From Tigriopus japonicus (taxonomy: Eukaryota > Arthropoda > Copepoda > Harpacticoida > Harpacticidae), in contig CM021312.1 of NCBI GenBank assembly GCA_010645155.1, positions 2,941,021-3,005,020 of the forward strand: DNA of 64,000 nt. The letters run 5' to 3'. The position numbers and the translations under genes are program-made. Under the pieces are notes generated by a model that worked only from the letters and a program-made list of their open reading frames with translations, did no database searches and had not been told where the DNA came from. Numbering within the stretch: the stretch's first letter is position 1; each line of letters opens with the position of its first letter. Shown piece after piece: positions 22,255-35,014 of this stretch.

Positions 22255-25109
22255 TCAATAGAACCCAGACCTGGCATCCAAAGCCACTTGCTTGGATCCA
22301 ACGGTGATGATTTTGCTTTGGCCCGATTTTGCGATGACCTTGTCAATCTCATGGACCTTATTCTTATCTTGTTTCTTCTGTTGCCAAACCTCATAAGCCA
22401 GTGTGATCATGGAGAGCAAGAGACCACAGAGTGTGGCCAAAAATATGCCCCCCAATGATTTCAATGTGATACCTTGAGAATCATCTTTCACCGGACATGA
22501 AGCTCGCTTAGAGCTATTCCAATATTTCCCTAAAAAATCAAGCTATTGAATCCAAACTGTCGATTACGATCGATTCCATGGAAGCTCAAATTACCTGATA
22601 AAGTCTCGAAGTACCTCTCCTTCTGGAGTTCCAAGATGATCTTACTGATTTCTTTCTGGAGATGACTTCCTTGTTGTACCGCCACAGCCAATGGCTGTTC
22701 CGCAAAAGGTTCTCCAATTTCAGTGAAATTGCAGTTCTGGTAGTACTTGTAACGTACTTCCGAAGCATCATGGATGAAGGCAAAATTGGCCTCAAGGTCA
22801 TTGTCCACCCTTTGGAAGCCTTCCTCAGGAGTGGCCACAGGTTCGTTTTGTTTGATTACCTTAAGTATGTGAGTGTATTGCTCACGAACCGGGTAATCCC
22901 ACACTCTATATCGGGTTTGGTCTGATGTGCTGTTTAGAGTGATCTCTTTCCATTTCTTGTACAATTCATCCTCTGCCCCGGCCATGTTTTCAAAGTACTC
23001 CATGTATGGGGAATTACTCACCACAGTGTAGTTGATCTTAGATTGTCTAGCTAACTCCTCCAGGCTTTGAACAGTTGTCTGCATTCGCTCAACAGTCTAT
23101 GAAAAATATTCGTTTGTTTAGGATTGATTTTAAGGTCACGATTTTCCATGTCCTCTTACCAGGAAGGCAGCCAAATTAGCCGTAAAAGTAGCCAACATTA
23201 GGACGATGAAAAGCCAATAAGCTGCTACTAAGACCCTCCCAGAAAGCGCCTTTGGACATTCGCCTCCGCCTTGTGGGGTTAATGAGGTCAATGAAAACCA
23301 GAGGGACTCTCCCAGGGTGAAATCTCGAGCGCCCTCTGGATAGGCGTCCTTGTTGTTATAATACGAGTACGGGGAGAAACGGTCCAGACACCAAATCAAG
23401 AATGCGACGATGAAAACCGCAGCCAAGATTCCCAACCAAACTTCCGTCTTTAAAACGGACATGAACTTGAAAATGGACTGGACTGGTTCTTTTTTCCTCA
23501 AAAGTATAGAAATCCCGGATTGGTCAAAGTAAGGAGCTACAAAATCGATAACTTCCTCTCGCTCAGTTGTCATGGTCAGGGTTGCCACAGAAATGTCAAT
23601 TTCTCCGGAGATCAAGTCTCCGACAATCCCTGTCCAAGTTCCATTGGGCTGTTTGGCTCCATAAGCATTGCGATTAGAAGGCACGATCTCATAATCAAAC
23701 TTCATTCTCTTGGCCAATTCTTCCAAAAGTTCGATACAGTACCCTTTCAAACCTCGATTAGGCATTGAATCATCCAAGTACTTGGTATCGATTGGATCTG
23801 GTGCTCCTTCAATCCACGCCCAAGGCATTCCCAAAACCACTCCTAAAAATCGACATTAATTAAGTTAGGGTAATGGGCAAATATTAGAGCCCAACCATGA
23901 CTAACTTACCCACTCTAAAGTAGTCTTTTATTTCTCCCAGAGAATAACCCGGAGCTTGAACAAAGCGTTGAACAGGGTTCCAATCTCCAATGAGTACCGG
24001 TCCCGTTTGATTCTCTGATTTAGCTTTGATTTTAATGGGTGCTGTAATCAGTGGAACATTGTGCTTGTCCCTCTTGAAGAGATAGGCAGTAGCATTGACG
24101 GTGGTTCCAACAGCCAAGTCAAATTGGGCTCGGGTGGCATTGTTTCCGCTTGAAGGATTGTCACAAGTCCATGCTTGTTTCGGCAAGGTTCCTTCGTTGT
24201 CCATTTTTGATAAGGCTTTCAAAAATAGCTCCATTCCATTTCCGACAATCTCGGTTGGGATATCATTCATGTTGGAACAATCGCAGTCTTGGAAAAAGAG
24301 TTGTCTCGGTTAGTCTGTATATTCAATTTGAAAGTTATATAGAGTAGTGACTTACTTGTTCCAATTTTGTTCATGATGATACAACAATTCTCAGGGTCTT
24401 CCATTTGTAAAAAGTTGGTTTGGTTCATAACGGTATCCAAAGAAAAATCATTGTGTTTGAAGTCCTGGAACACCAAGGTCCATCTCGTGTCCCTTTTCAG
24501 CATATCCATCCCTAGGGCCTTGGTGTAGGCTTCTTTGACTTTGAGACTGGAGCCCCAAACCACGTAGTTCGAAGGTCGTGGTCTCATTTTCTTCAACCGA
24601 TCGAACGCTCCAGTATCGTTCAACTGAGCTCCAATGATCCTCAAGAACGAGTTTCCAATTATGTAGTAAAGGCTTTGGTCCAATTTATTTTGATCTTCAA
24701 AAATGAGAGCTGCGTCCACAGCCTTTTGAGACTTGAGGAAATCATCAGCAGCTTGAACGAACAAGTGATTAGCGGCCTCAATACGGAGATACGGTAATCC
24801 TAGGGAATTTGCAGTCTTGCGGCCTTTAATCCAACCACCCCAAGCCATGTCAATGACTGCTGAATACTTTCCTGACGCCAGAAGGGTGCAAAGATCCGCG
24901 TAAATGTCGTCCGATTTGCTTCGTTGGAACTCGATCAACTCATAGCTGAACTTTTTCTGAGTCAATGTTTCCACTTCAGGGAACTTCTTGTCAAAGACCT
25001 TGGTCAGATTTTTTTGAGTTGATTCTACCACAAGGATAACGTCGATACCTTGGACTGAAGAGTCCGATATAATCAAAAGGAGAAGGCTGATCCCATACCA
25101 CGACCACAT
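22255..25109 (-). CDS. Ir25a: IR25a-like ionotropic receptor co-receptor, paralogue A
   Basis: IR25a is a conserved protostome co-receptor of the ionotropic-glutamate-receptor superfamily, found in the dendritic membrane of chemosensory, thermo- and hygrosensory neurons. Five exons join in frame: 25109-24356, 24287-23910, 23842-23160, 23096-22595 and 22529-22255. The introns are 63-68 bp and the product has 863 residues. The order is signal peptide, retained amino-terminal domain (to about 375), S1 ligand-binding lobe from FRVG, M1, pore loop with LTPQGGGE, M3 with the TFTANLAAF gating motif ending near 605, S2 lobe, M4 (SLGGIFLATL) and a short basic tail. S1 keeps the Thr and Arg of LTMTTEREE, and S2 has the acidic residue of FIHD, the positions that bind glutamate in classical receptors. 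The gene differs throughout from the intronless paralogue at 35015-37567. The family call is strong. Confidence 0.95.
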
Positions 25110-27634
25110 CTTTTACGTGAAGTGTGTGTCCAATTTGAGGTCCCTTGTCAAACTAATACCATGCATTGGATCTGGCACCGTTGTAAAAGGAAGTTTGTAT
25201 CGATTTTCATGGTTATTCTCTCTACCAAAATACACGCACACACATACGTGTATGTATGCACAGCCTTTAGAGTGATCCAGTCTGACTGGAATACCTTGTC
25301 AAAGGTGCATAATTGAGAAGGAACTTGAACACTAGCATTAAAATGTCAGGGATGATTGTATGTCCAAAAAGTAACATGCGAATTCAAATTTCTCCCGGAA
25401 ATTCGTTGAGAAGCTGTCAAGACGAGTCGGCCTTAAACTTGGATCGAAGAAGCCAGTTGAGGCCAAGGCCCCAATTTTTTCCACGATACATTATAGATGA
25501 AGTGTTCCATTTTGTTCCACCTTTTGGCGGGCCCTTGAGTAATTGGTTCTCCACTTTGAAACCGTGGGTCGAAAGCAAACAAGGGCTGCAATGCTGTACT
25601 TTCCATGCTTGTCACTAATGCACATTATTGGGCTTAAAAAGAAACCCAGCCTTTGTCAGCACATTATGTCCCTTTGTTTTTCCATCAAGCAAATAACTAA
25701 ATTTTATTAATGATTGCCGAGTGCTCAATTTTCTATGAACCAAAACTGCCCAATGCTCCATTTGATCTTTATTCAATTCATAAGATTGAAGAATCACTGA
25801 AGTACGTACAAACTTTCCCAAGAAAAAAAAACACATATCGCGTTGTAAAATTGTACGGCATTGCTTCTTGAAGGGGAAAAACCTTTCTCGTCTTAACCTG
25901 GGGATTCCCGATGCCCTAGAAAAGTTCGAGCTCAATCTAATTTTGTCTCGGGGCACCCCAAGAACGAGAAGATGGGTGGTGTTCTAAGAATTGTTGGTGA
26001 AGCAATCGAGGCCTTGACTTGAAACGTTTTGAAACGTGAATTTAAAAACCTTTATTTCGTTTCCGAATTCGTGCCAGAGGATCGATGAAATGTAATAAAG
26101 TTGGTTGAGGCGCTTATCATGCAATTCTAGTTGTTGAAAAGCATTCCACTCTAATTTTTTTTCGTTCCATGACAATGTTACGCCTTACATAACTTTGTTG
26201 CTACCGCTTGAATATCATGCACATTCAGAATTAAATCCCCCCAAGGAGTCATCTTTTGAGTTTGTTTTTTAATAATAGGAAACCGTTACGGGTTGACCAT
26301 CTGAGAGTGAATCTGTCGTCATCGGAATGTTTATCTGGGCAACAATGGACTCTTTCTTGGATCAGGTTTGCTAAAATGACCCTCTCGAATAAACCGACGA
26401 TTCTCCACCCAAAAAAAAAATATTTCGAGCGTCTTGATAACATTTGTAACAAGAAGGTCACAAATAATGTTAGAGTGATCTTTTGCTTTTTGCTGCTGTT
26501 TTTGCCTTACTTTTGAGTTAACAACGGAACAGCAACACTTTTTGTTTGGTCACGTTGTTTTGACCCAAGAAGCCCTGAAGAAACGTGTCGATGTCATCGA
26601 GTTGACGCCGGTTAAACGCTCCTGGCGTTTTGAGACTTGGGGACATGACCTTGGCGGACAGACAATGAGATGCTGTTGTTGGACATCCCGAGTCATTTAT
26701 CTCTCAATTTCAATTGAATGTGTGATCACATGCCCATTTATTCCCTTTTGTAATGTACAAATTACACACGTTGGGGTCGTTTTGTACCTTGGAAAGGGGT
26801 CAGTCAGATTGACGGACAAGAGCTTTGAGAAGAAAGAGCCCCAAGCCATTGCAGTCATTGCTTGTGGCCATAAAGTGTGAGTACTTGCTTGACATTTGAA
26901 AAACAAGCTCGCGAGTCCCCATGTGCTTTGATTTGCAACTAGGATTGATGACCAAATCCGCTTCATTCTGGTTTAATGGTTTCTCCAACCCGGATCGTTT
27001 TGAGACCTCCATTTTTAGGGATATCCGAGGAAATTGGCCTGCATATTGCCCCGATCCATCCATCCATCTATCTATCTCGTTTAGTATGTGTAACCAAGCT
27101 CCTCAACAGGTTAGCGGATAGTTTGGTGGGTTGTTTAGTTGGCTGATTGGCCGGTGGTTCGCCGATGGCTGAGAAATGATAAAGGTGGTCAGGACGTCCG
27201 TGCTTGCTTCGTCCTACTTGTCGGATTAGCAGTGCAATGGATGCCGAGAGCGCATGAATCCATTTTATTGTTACCTCATGAATGACATGGTTGTCGTTGA
27301 AGTATGGGGAATATGCCGAAACACTCAACCAGTCTCCGTTGAGATTTGGTCGAGATCACAACTCTAGATCTTATTGACCGCAGAGTTTGGAACTCCTCAG
27401 AAATCCGCATCGTGACAAAAGGTGGCGTTGAATTCCCCCGAGGAATCTTCATTGAAATCCAAGTGTGATTTCTCATTTCACGCTTTAATTGCCCGGCCAA
27501 GCAGCACGGCAGTCAGATCGAACACCAAGGAGAAGTGAGCCAAAGTGATCATTGGAATTGCACTTTTTATTTGACATTTTATGAGGATCCGACTTGATCT
27601 AGTCAGATTAAACTGAAGGTCAGCTTTCTTGATC
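25110..27634. other. Divergent intergenic region between IR25a-like A and NKCC-like a
   Basis: The two genes are transcribed away from each other, so both promoters should lie here. I see no coding exon that I can support and no clear core-promoter motif. Any additional 5' exon of the cotransporter gene would also fall in this stretch. Confidence 0.45.
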
Positions 27635-30600
27635 ATGGCTGACAGGACAGAGAAGATTCCGGACATTACGGTGGACAATGATGATGATGTCGACAATGTC
27701 AACCGGGTCCCAAAAGAAACGGTTGAAGTCAATACAGTTGACGATGTGCCCGAAGAACGTGCCAGCCGTGGGGCAGAATACTCCCGTCAATCATCCGCAA
27801 TGGAGGAAATCGACATCCAGATGGGGGAGAGCTCCGACCATCTTTCTGATCCTCCCACTCCGGATGTACCCGAATGCCTCACCCCTTCACCTTATCTCCC
27901 CGACCGCAATGGCAATCGGAAGCGATCCTCAGTGACCCTAGCTCCTGGAACCATCACGGAGAAACCCCATCCTAGTCAACGGAAGATGACTTCAAAACGG
28001 TCCTCATTCATCTTCACTCCGAAACCCTTGAAACATTACCTTACCAAGGAAGTTTTGCCTCATGTGGACCATTATCGGAACCGAATGTCCTTTTCGAAAG
28101 GTAAGACTAGCCGCTTCACTTTGAATTTTCTACGCAAGTATATAATACTTGAAATACTCAACCTTTGTTTTTTAAAGGTCACCCGGAAAGGTCTCGTCCT
28201 ACTTTGGATGAACTTTTGGACGCGAATGTGATCGCAGACATCAATGGAAACGATCTTGAGAAAGGAGACCATGTTGGCACTGTTAGTGACCAGGGGAAAG
28301 TCATCAAATTTGGATGGTTTGACGGGGTCTACATGAGATGCTTATTGAATATCTGGGGTGTCATGTTGTTCTTGAGGTTGACATGGGTCATCGGACAAGC
28401 AGGCTTGTTGGAGGGTCTGGGAATCATAACTCTATCGAACATTGTCACCATCATCACGACCATTTCCATGTCGGCGGTGTCCACAAATGGGCAAATTAAG
28501 GCTGGAGGAATCTACTACATGATCAGCCGATCCCTAGGACCGGAATTTGGTGGAGCCATTGGCATTATGTTCACCCTGGCCAACTCGATTGCCGTTTCAA
28601 TGTACATCATTGGGTTCTGCGAGTCACTTATGGATATGCTTGAGCAATATCTTACTCATTTCAATGGGATCGTGGACTCGGTGGAACGCATCAACGACAT
28701 TCGATTGATTGGGTCCATTTCGCTTGTCCTCATCTTGGGATTGGCCATTGTGGGCATGGATTGGGTCACTCGAGTTCAAATGGGATTACTTGTCCTACTT
28801 CTGGTATCTCAAGTGGATTTCATAATCGGCTCTTTTCTCCCAACTACGGACGAGGAGGTCGCCAAGGGCTTCGTAGGATACAGCGGTGAAGTAATGGCAG
28901 GCAATCTCTATAGTGCTTATTCAACTGATCCTACCAGTGGGAATAAGCATAATTTCTTCTCTGTCTTTGCCGTTTTCTTTCCTGCTGTCACCGGAATTGT
29001 GGCTGGCGCCAATTTGAGTGGCGATCTCAAAGATCCTGGTGTGGCTATCCCTAAAGGAACACTATTGGCAATTGCCACCACATACATCAGTTATGTGGTC
29101 TACGGCATCATGGTGGCGGGATGTGCATTGCGATACACTTCTGGAAATGTTGATGAAGTTTTCTTTGGAACAGAGTCCTTCAACGACACTGTGGGCGAAA
29201 TCCTGAATATCACTCAAGCCTTTGATGATTGTGAAGGACGGAACTGCGAATTTGGAACATCCGTGAGCCAACAGATGATGGAGGTGATCTCCGCGTGGGG
29301 ACCTTTAATCTACGCCGGTTGCTTTGCAGCTACACTCTCATCTGCAATTGCTTCCTTGGTTGGAGCCCCACGAGTCTTACAAGCCGTGGCCAAAGACAAG
29401 CTCTTTCCCGGAATACATTCCTTCTCTGAAGGTTGGGGAGCCAATAACGATCCTCTTCGGGGTTACATCTTGGTATTCATCATTTCTTTGGTATGCATCC
29501 TCATTGGTGATCTAAATCAAGTATCGAGCTTGCTGTCCAATTTCTTTGTTGCTGCATATGCTCTGATCAACTTTTCGGTTTTCCACGCCAGCATCACGTC
29601 CTCTCCAGGATGGCGACCCTCATTCAAATACTACAACAAATGGGTCTCTCTCTTGGGCACGATTCTCTGCATTGGAGTCATGTTCCTCATGGATTTCAAG
29701 ATGGCCATTGTCACATGCGTTTGTGTTTGCTTGTTGTACGCTTTTATCTACTTTAGAAAACCAGATGTGAATTGGGGATCCTCTTCTCAATCTCAATCGT
29801 TCATTACCGCTCTCAGAGCAGTTCAAGCTCTAACTCGCGTGGATGATCATGTTAAGAATTACCGACCCAAAATTATTGTCCTGTCTGGGAATCCCGTGGA
29901 TCGCCCTTGTTTGATGGATTTCGCTCATCTTCTGACGAAACGATTGTCGCTTTTGGAGAGCATCCACGTGGCTGATCCAAGTCTAGATTTCAAAAAAGTT
30001 GAAGCCATGAAAGTTTTAGCTAATAAGTGGCTATCTACCAATCACATCAAGTCATTTCACTCCATCACTCGCAATGAAAGTCTTTTTGAAGGAAGCAGAG
30101 CAGCCTTAGAAGTATGTGGTTTGGGCAAACTCAGTCCCAACATGGTTCTCATGGGATTCAAACAAGACTGGCAACTCTCACTTGATGATGCCGAGGAATA
30201 CTATGCCACCTTGGAGAACGCCTTTGACATGCGTTTGGCCGTTGGTGTTTTGAGAGTGGATGGAGGCCTGGACATATCTGGAATGTTTGCCAATGAAGAG
30301 AAGGCGCAAATGATGTTCGCCAGAAATCGGACCACCTCAGAACTTTCTGAACGATCACTGAATGTCGAAGACAGGAGTGATTCAAAAATGTCAGTCGACA
30401 GTGGCTTGGCTTCCCCTGCTACCGTTCAGAAAAAGCGAGTGGGACGCGATGGAAGCGTTTTGGGTCGGTTTGGAAAGAAAACAAAAAGTAACATGTCGAT
30501 GGCCATTTTGGACAGGGATGGACGTCCAGTGGATGAAGAGACCGTTGAAAAGATCACTCAGTTCCGAAACAAAGGAGTCAGGAATGGAACCATCGATGTC

Positions 30601-31185
30601 TATTGGCTTTATGATGACGGAGGGCTGACTATGCTCTTGCCTCACATTCTCACTACTCGAGCCAAGTTTGCCAAGAGCAAGTTGCGGATATTCTTTCTAT
30701 CCGACAACGTAGAAGAGCTTGACATAGAAACTCGCAATATGGCAGCTCTGCTTTCCAAGTTCCGCATTGAGTTCAATGATGTCATTGTGCTGCAAGATGT
30801 CACTCGAAAGGCTGATCGCAAAACTCGGGATGATTTCAAAGAGCTGATAACCATCCCTCATCCCAAATCGAAAGTGGGACAACAACATTCAACAACATTA
30901 AAAGGGGATCCCACGGATCTACGTGAAGGTCTGGAGAACGTCCTGGTCTCCGAAGAAGACCAACTGAAACATGCCGAGCAGACCAATTTCCAGCTTCGAA
31001 TTGCTGAGATTGTGCGTCAAAACTCGAGTCAAGCCGATCTCGTGGTTATGACGTTGCCCATGCCTAAACGAGAACAGATTCCCTATCCCCTTTATATGGC
31101 CTGGTTGGACTTCACTACGCGGAAAATGCCACCTTTCTTGCTCATTCGGGGCAACCAAGACTCTGTGCTAACGTTCTATTCGTAA
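27635..31185 (+). CDS. NKCC: Na-K-2Cl cotransporter (SLC12A1/2 type), copy a
   Basis: This is an electroneutral cation-chloride cotransporter of the plasma membrane that loads cells with Na+, K+ and Cl-. Exon 1 is 27635-28100 and exon 2 is 28178-31185, joined in phase 1 across a 77-bp intron to give 1157 residues. The start is the ATG of MADRTEK. The N-terminal domain is cytosolic and Ser/Thr-rich; it carries YLTKEVLPHVDHYRN around Thr137, which aligns with the WNK-SPAK phosphorylation segment of vertebrate NKCC1. Twelve membrane segments lie at about 205-680. TM3 has SMYIIGF, keeping the Tyr that coordinates K+ in NKCC (NCC has His), and TM6 has FFPAVTGI. The long C-terminal domain starts at PDVNWGSSSQSQSF (from 684) and ends in GNQDSVLTFYS. 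I saw no RFx[V/I] kinase-docking motif in the N terminus. The next gene is a tandem paralogue. Confidence 0.95.
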
Positions 31186-31287
31186 ACTGATATGTTTGAT
31201 TTTGAAGCACTTTAACTTCGTTTCTTTCCTTTTCAATGCAAGATTTTTTTTAGTTTAAGGCTTGCACATAGCATTATTATTTGAAGC

Positions 31288-31293
31288 AATAAA
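31288..31293 (+). promoter_or_regulatory. Candidate poly(A) signal of NKCC copy a
   Basis: AATAAA about 100 bp past the stop of copy a and about 170 bp before the ATG of copy b. It indicates a very short 3' UTR and little room for a separate promoter. Confidence 0.55.
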
Positions 31294-31439
31294 TATCAAG
31301 AGGTCTGTAAAATTTTGAAATTGATGCCTTTATGACGTTCGAATGGACTACTTCCAAACTCATTGGAACTCGAGAGAATTATAGCCGCTCGTAATGATCG
31401 CCAAGTTGAACTCGAGGAATTCGCTCACAAGTTATGGTC

Positions 31440-31464
31440 TTTCATTTGACTCACAGCCCTGATA
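31440..31464 (+). other. 3' splice-site-like sequence just before NKCC copy b
   Basis: A pyrimidine-containing tract ending in GACTCACAG (AG at 31455-31456) lies only eight bases before the start ATG. It could be the acceptor of a 5' UTR intron or a spliced-leader trans-splice acceptor. The sequence alone cannot separate these. Confidence 0.4.
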
Positions 31465-34400
31465 ATGGATGGGCTCAAGAACAGTTCTCCAGATATTGAA
31501 CTAGGACCTTGTCCAAAAGTTGACTCTCCAAAAGTGTCCAAGTCTGCTCCTAGACGATTCTCCTCGATTTTGTCTGAGTCTTCATCTCATCTTCGACGTT
31601 CTTCGTCTGTCAAAAGTGACTTTACGTCTCGAGGTTCTCCTGTATTAAGCCGAATCTTGAGAGGGAGTCGATATGGATCGGAAAAAAGTCTTCGACATTA
31701 TCTCACCAAAGAGGTCATCCCTCACCCAGATCACTATCGGAACAGAAAATCATTTGCCCAAGGTTTGAAACCTACTCTTTTCGGGTTCGATTTGAATTGT
31801 TAAGTAATTTGATATTCCGTTGTTTTTAGGAATGCCGGACAGTTCAAGACCAACGTTAGATGAGCTACTCTGTCGGAGTCGAAATGGATCCGTTTATCCG
31901 TCCGATAGCGGCAAATGCGACAAATCTTGTGGAAAAGACCCTCCCGAAAAACAAGCGACCAAGTTTGGTTGGATCCAAGGAGTGTACATTCCGTGCCTTC
32001 TCAACATTTGGGGTGTCATGCTCTTTCTTCGTTTAAGTTGGGTCGTTGGACAAGCTGGATTATTGGCGACTCTTGGGATCGTCTCGATTGCCAATCTGGT
32101 GACTTTGATCACTTCCATTTCCATGTCAGCCGTATCAACCAATGGACAAATCAAGGGAGGTGGGATCTACTACATGATCTCTCGCTCTTTGGGACCCGAA
32201 TTTGGTGGAGCCGTGGGACTGATGTTCACTTTGGCAGCTTCCATAGCTGTGGCAATGTATATCATCGGCTTTTGCGAAGCGTTTCTGGACATGCTGGACC
32301 AGTTTGTTGGATCGTTTGATGGCATCTTCTTGGATCGAGTAAATGATATTCGACTCTTGGGGGGTTGTACCTTGGTCCTTCTCATTGGGATCTCTTTCAT
32401 TGGCATGGGATTGGTCTTCAAGATCCAGTTGTTGCTCCTTTTGCTATTAGTTGTCTCCCAGTTGGACTTTTTGGTGGGTGCTTTGATCCCGCCTGATGAG
32501 GAAAAACAAGCCAAAGGAATCGTCGGATTCACAAAGGGCCTTTTAACCGAAAACCTCTGGCCAGCCTTTCAAACGGATGAAAATGGGGTTGAATTGAAGT
32601 TTTTTGACGTTTTTGGCGTCTTCTTCCCCGCCGTGACAGGAATTGTGGCAGGAGCTAACATGAGTGGAGATCTCAAAGACCCTGGAACCGCCATTCCAAA
32701 AGGAACACTCTTAGCGATCATGACCACGTACTTTACATACGTTGTTTATGCCATTGTAATTGGTTTGACTGAAATTCGTCATGCTTCGGGAGACGTGAGT
32801 GAGCTCCACCTTTCAAATGAATCGGCCAACTTTTTCTCTAATTGCGATACAAGGAACTGCTCCTATGGGACTTTAAATAACCAACAAATGGTCCAATTGG
32901 CTTCGTTTTGGGGCCCATTGATCTACGCTGGTTGCTTTGCCGCTACACTTTCCTCGGCTTTGGCTTCCATTGTCGGTGGTCCAAGGGTGTTCCAGGCCAT
33001 TGCCAAGGACAAGTTGTTCCCACTCATCAGTATGTTTAGTCAAGGGTATGGGCGGAACAATGAGCCCCTTCGCGGATATATTTTGGTCTTCGTGGTTGCG
33101 TTGGTGTGTATCCTAATTGGGGACTTGAATCGGGTGTCAAGTTTGCTTTCCAATTTCTTTGTTGCCACTTATGCTGTTATCAATTATTCAGTGTTCCATG
33201 CCTCATGGAATAACTCGCCTGGTTGGAGACCCAGCTTTCAATACTTTAACAAATGGATCTCTCTTATGGGGACGTTTCTCTGCATAACCGTCATGGTTTT
33301 GATGGATTTCCGCACAGCTCTGGCCACACTGATATGTGTCATTCTCCTCTATGTATTTGTTCGTTCACGAAACCCAGATGTTAATTGGGGTTCCTCATCT
33401 CAATCGCAGTCTTTCACTACAGCGCTAAAAGCTTTACAAGCACTTTCCAATGTAGAAGATCATATCAAGAACTATCGGCCCAAGTTGGTCGTCATTACTG
33501 GGAATCCCTCTGATCGCCCCACTTTGGCTGATTTTGCCAATTTGATTACGAAAAGGTCATCTCTCTTGGAGTTTGTTCATGTCATCCGAGAGAACGTGGA
33601 CTTGAAGACCATGGAACACATGAAACGTCTGACGGATCACTGGCTCAAGGACAACCACATCAAAGCATTCTATGCGTTGACCAGGAACGATTCTTTTCCC
33701 AATGGAGTTCGTACGGCCATCGAATTAAGTGGCCTGGGCAAATTATCTCCTAATATGCTTATGATAGGTTTTCAAGAACAATGGTGGATGCACTCCCAGT
33801 TTGCCGAGGATTACTTCGAAGCACTTTTGATTGCTTTCGATATGCACTTGTCTGTGGGAGTGTTACGAGTCCATGGTGGACTTGACATTTCCGATATTTC
33901 CGGAGCTCATGAAAAAGTGATGACAGCAACCAGCCACCTTTCTGGACTTTCGGACGACTTTAATTCTATCGGAAGAACCAACCGAGCCATGAGCCTTGAC
34001 GAGGGCCAATCTTTGGCTTTGAAGAATGTGAATACTTTTGGCCATTCACCCGGAACTCGGAACAACTCTGATGTCTCTTACGGCATCCGTGATGGAAATC
34101 CGATCGATGAGAGGCTCATTTATCGAATGACTCAATTCCGAGATAAGACGCAAAAAGAAGGGACTATCGATGTCTACTGGTTGTACGATGATGGGGGGCT
34201 GACTTTGCTCCTTCCATATATTTTGGTTACGAGGAAAAAGTTTTCCAAATGCAAATTGCGCATATTTTTCCTCTCCAACCAAGTGGATAACTTGGTCGAA
34301 GAGGCTGAGCGCATGGCCTCCCTTCTGATCAAATTTAGAATTCAATTCGAAGATGTAATCATCTTATCCGACGTCACCAAAAGACCGAAGAAAGAAACTA

Positions 34401-34729
34401 TGGACGAATTTCTCCAACTGATCATGGTCCCAAAGGCTCAAGATCGGCGTCGTTCCAGTTCCACCTCAATTGGTCCCAGAGCTCCCATCATCCCCGAGGA
34501 GGTACTCAAAAAATACCTTGATCAAACTCGCTTTCATTTACGAATTGCCGAGATTGCCAAAGAGAATTCCATCAACAGCTCATTGGTGGTGATGACGTTG
34601 CCAATGCCAAGACGGAACGATGTTCCATGTCATTTGTACCTGGCTTGGCTGGATTTTACCTCTCGTTCGATGCCGCCGTTTCTCTTTGTTCGAGGAAATC
34701 AAGAATCGGTGTTAACGTTTTACTCGTAA
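31465..34729 (+). CDS. NKCC: Na-K-2Cl cotransporter (SLC12A1/2 type), copy b
   Basis: Tandem paralogue of the preceding gene. Exon 1 is 31465-31762 and exon 2 is 31830-34729, joined in phase 1 across a 67-bp intron to give 1065 residues. The intron sits at the same place as in copy a, just after the HYLTKEVIPHPDHYRN phosphorylation segment (Thr81), which confirms common descent. The membrane core, about 140-610, keeps AMYIIGF in TM3 (K+-coordinating Tyr) and FFPAVTGI in TM6. The cytosolic C terminus starts at PDVNWGSSSQSQSF (from 615) and ends in GNQESVLTFYS. The N-terminal domain is about 55 residues shorter than in copy a and almost unrelated upstream of the phosphorylation segment. It contains RRFSSIL, close to but not matching the RFx[V/I] docking consensus. 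Both copies should be functional transporters. The different N termini suggest different regulation. Confidence 0.95.
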
Positions 34730-34839
34730 AACTTTGGACGACGTTTTAAATGAATAATGCGGACTTTGCGACTAACTCCATTTCTGCTAATTGCACGGTT
34801 TTGTCATTTGAACACGGTTCAATGGAACATTTTGAATGC

Positions 34840-34845
34840 TTTATT
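34840..34845 (-). promoter_or_regulatory. Candidate poly(A) signal of IR25a-like gene B
   Basis: AATAAA on the minus strand, 170 bp past the stop of gene B and inside the presumed 3' UTR of NKCC copy b. Confidence 0.45.
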
Positions 34846-34973
34846 GGAACTTCGTATTCTTTGCAAACTTGGTACAATGAATTTGTCATGAGATGTGATA
34901 ATACTGAGTATCATTTCTGATTTCGACGCTAAAATATATATATTTTCTAACTTGAATATAGAACAGATAGAAA

Positions 34974-34979
34974 AATAAA
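34974..34979 (+). promoter_or_regulatory. Candidate poly(A) signal of NKCC copy b
   Basis: AATAAA on the plus strand, about 245 bp past the stop of NKCC copy b and only about 36 bp from the stop codon of the convergent gene B. Confidence 0.45.
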
Positions 34980-35014
34980 CTGTTCTTGCTGTGCCTTCTA
35001 GCTGGTCATCAAAT

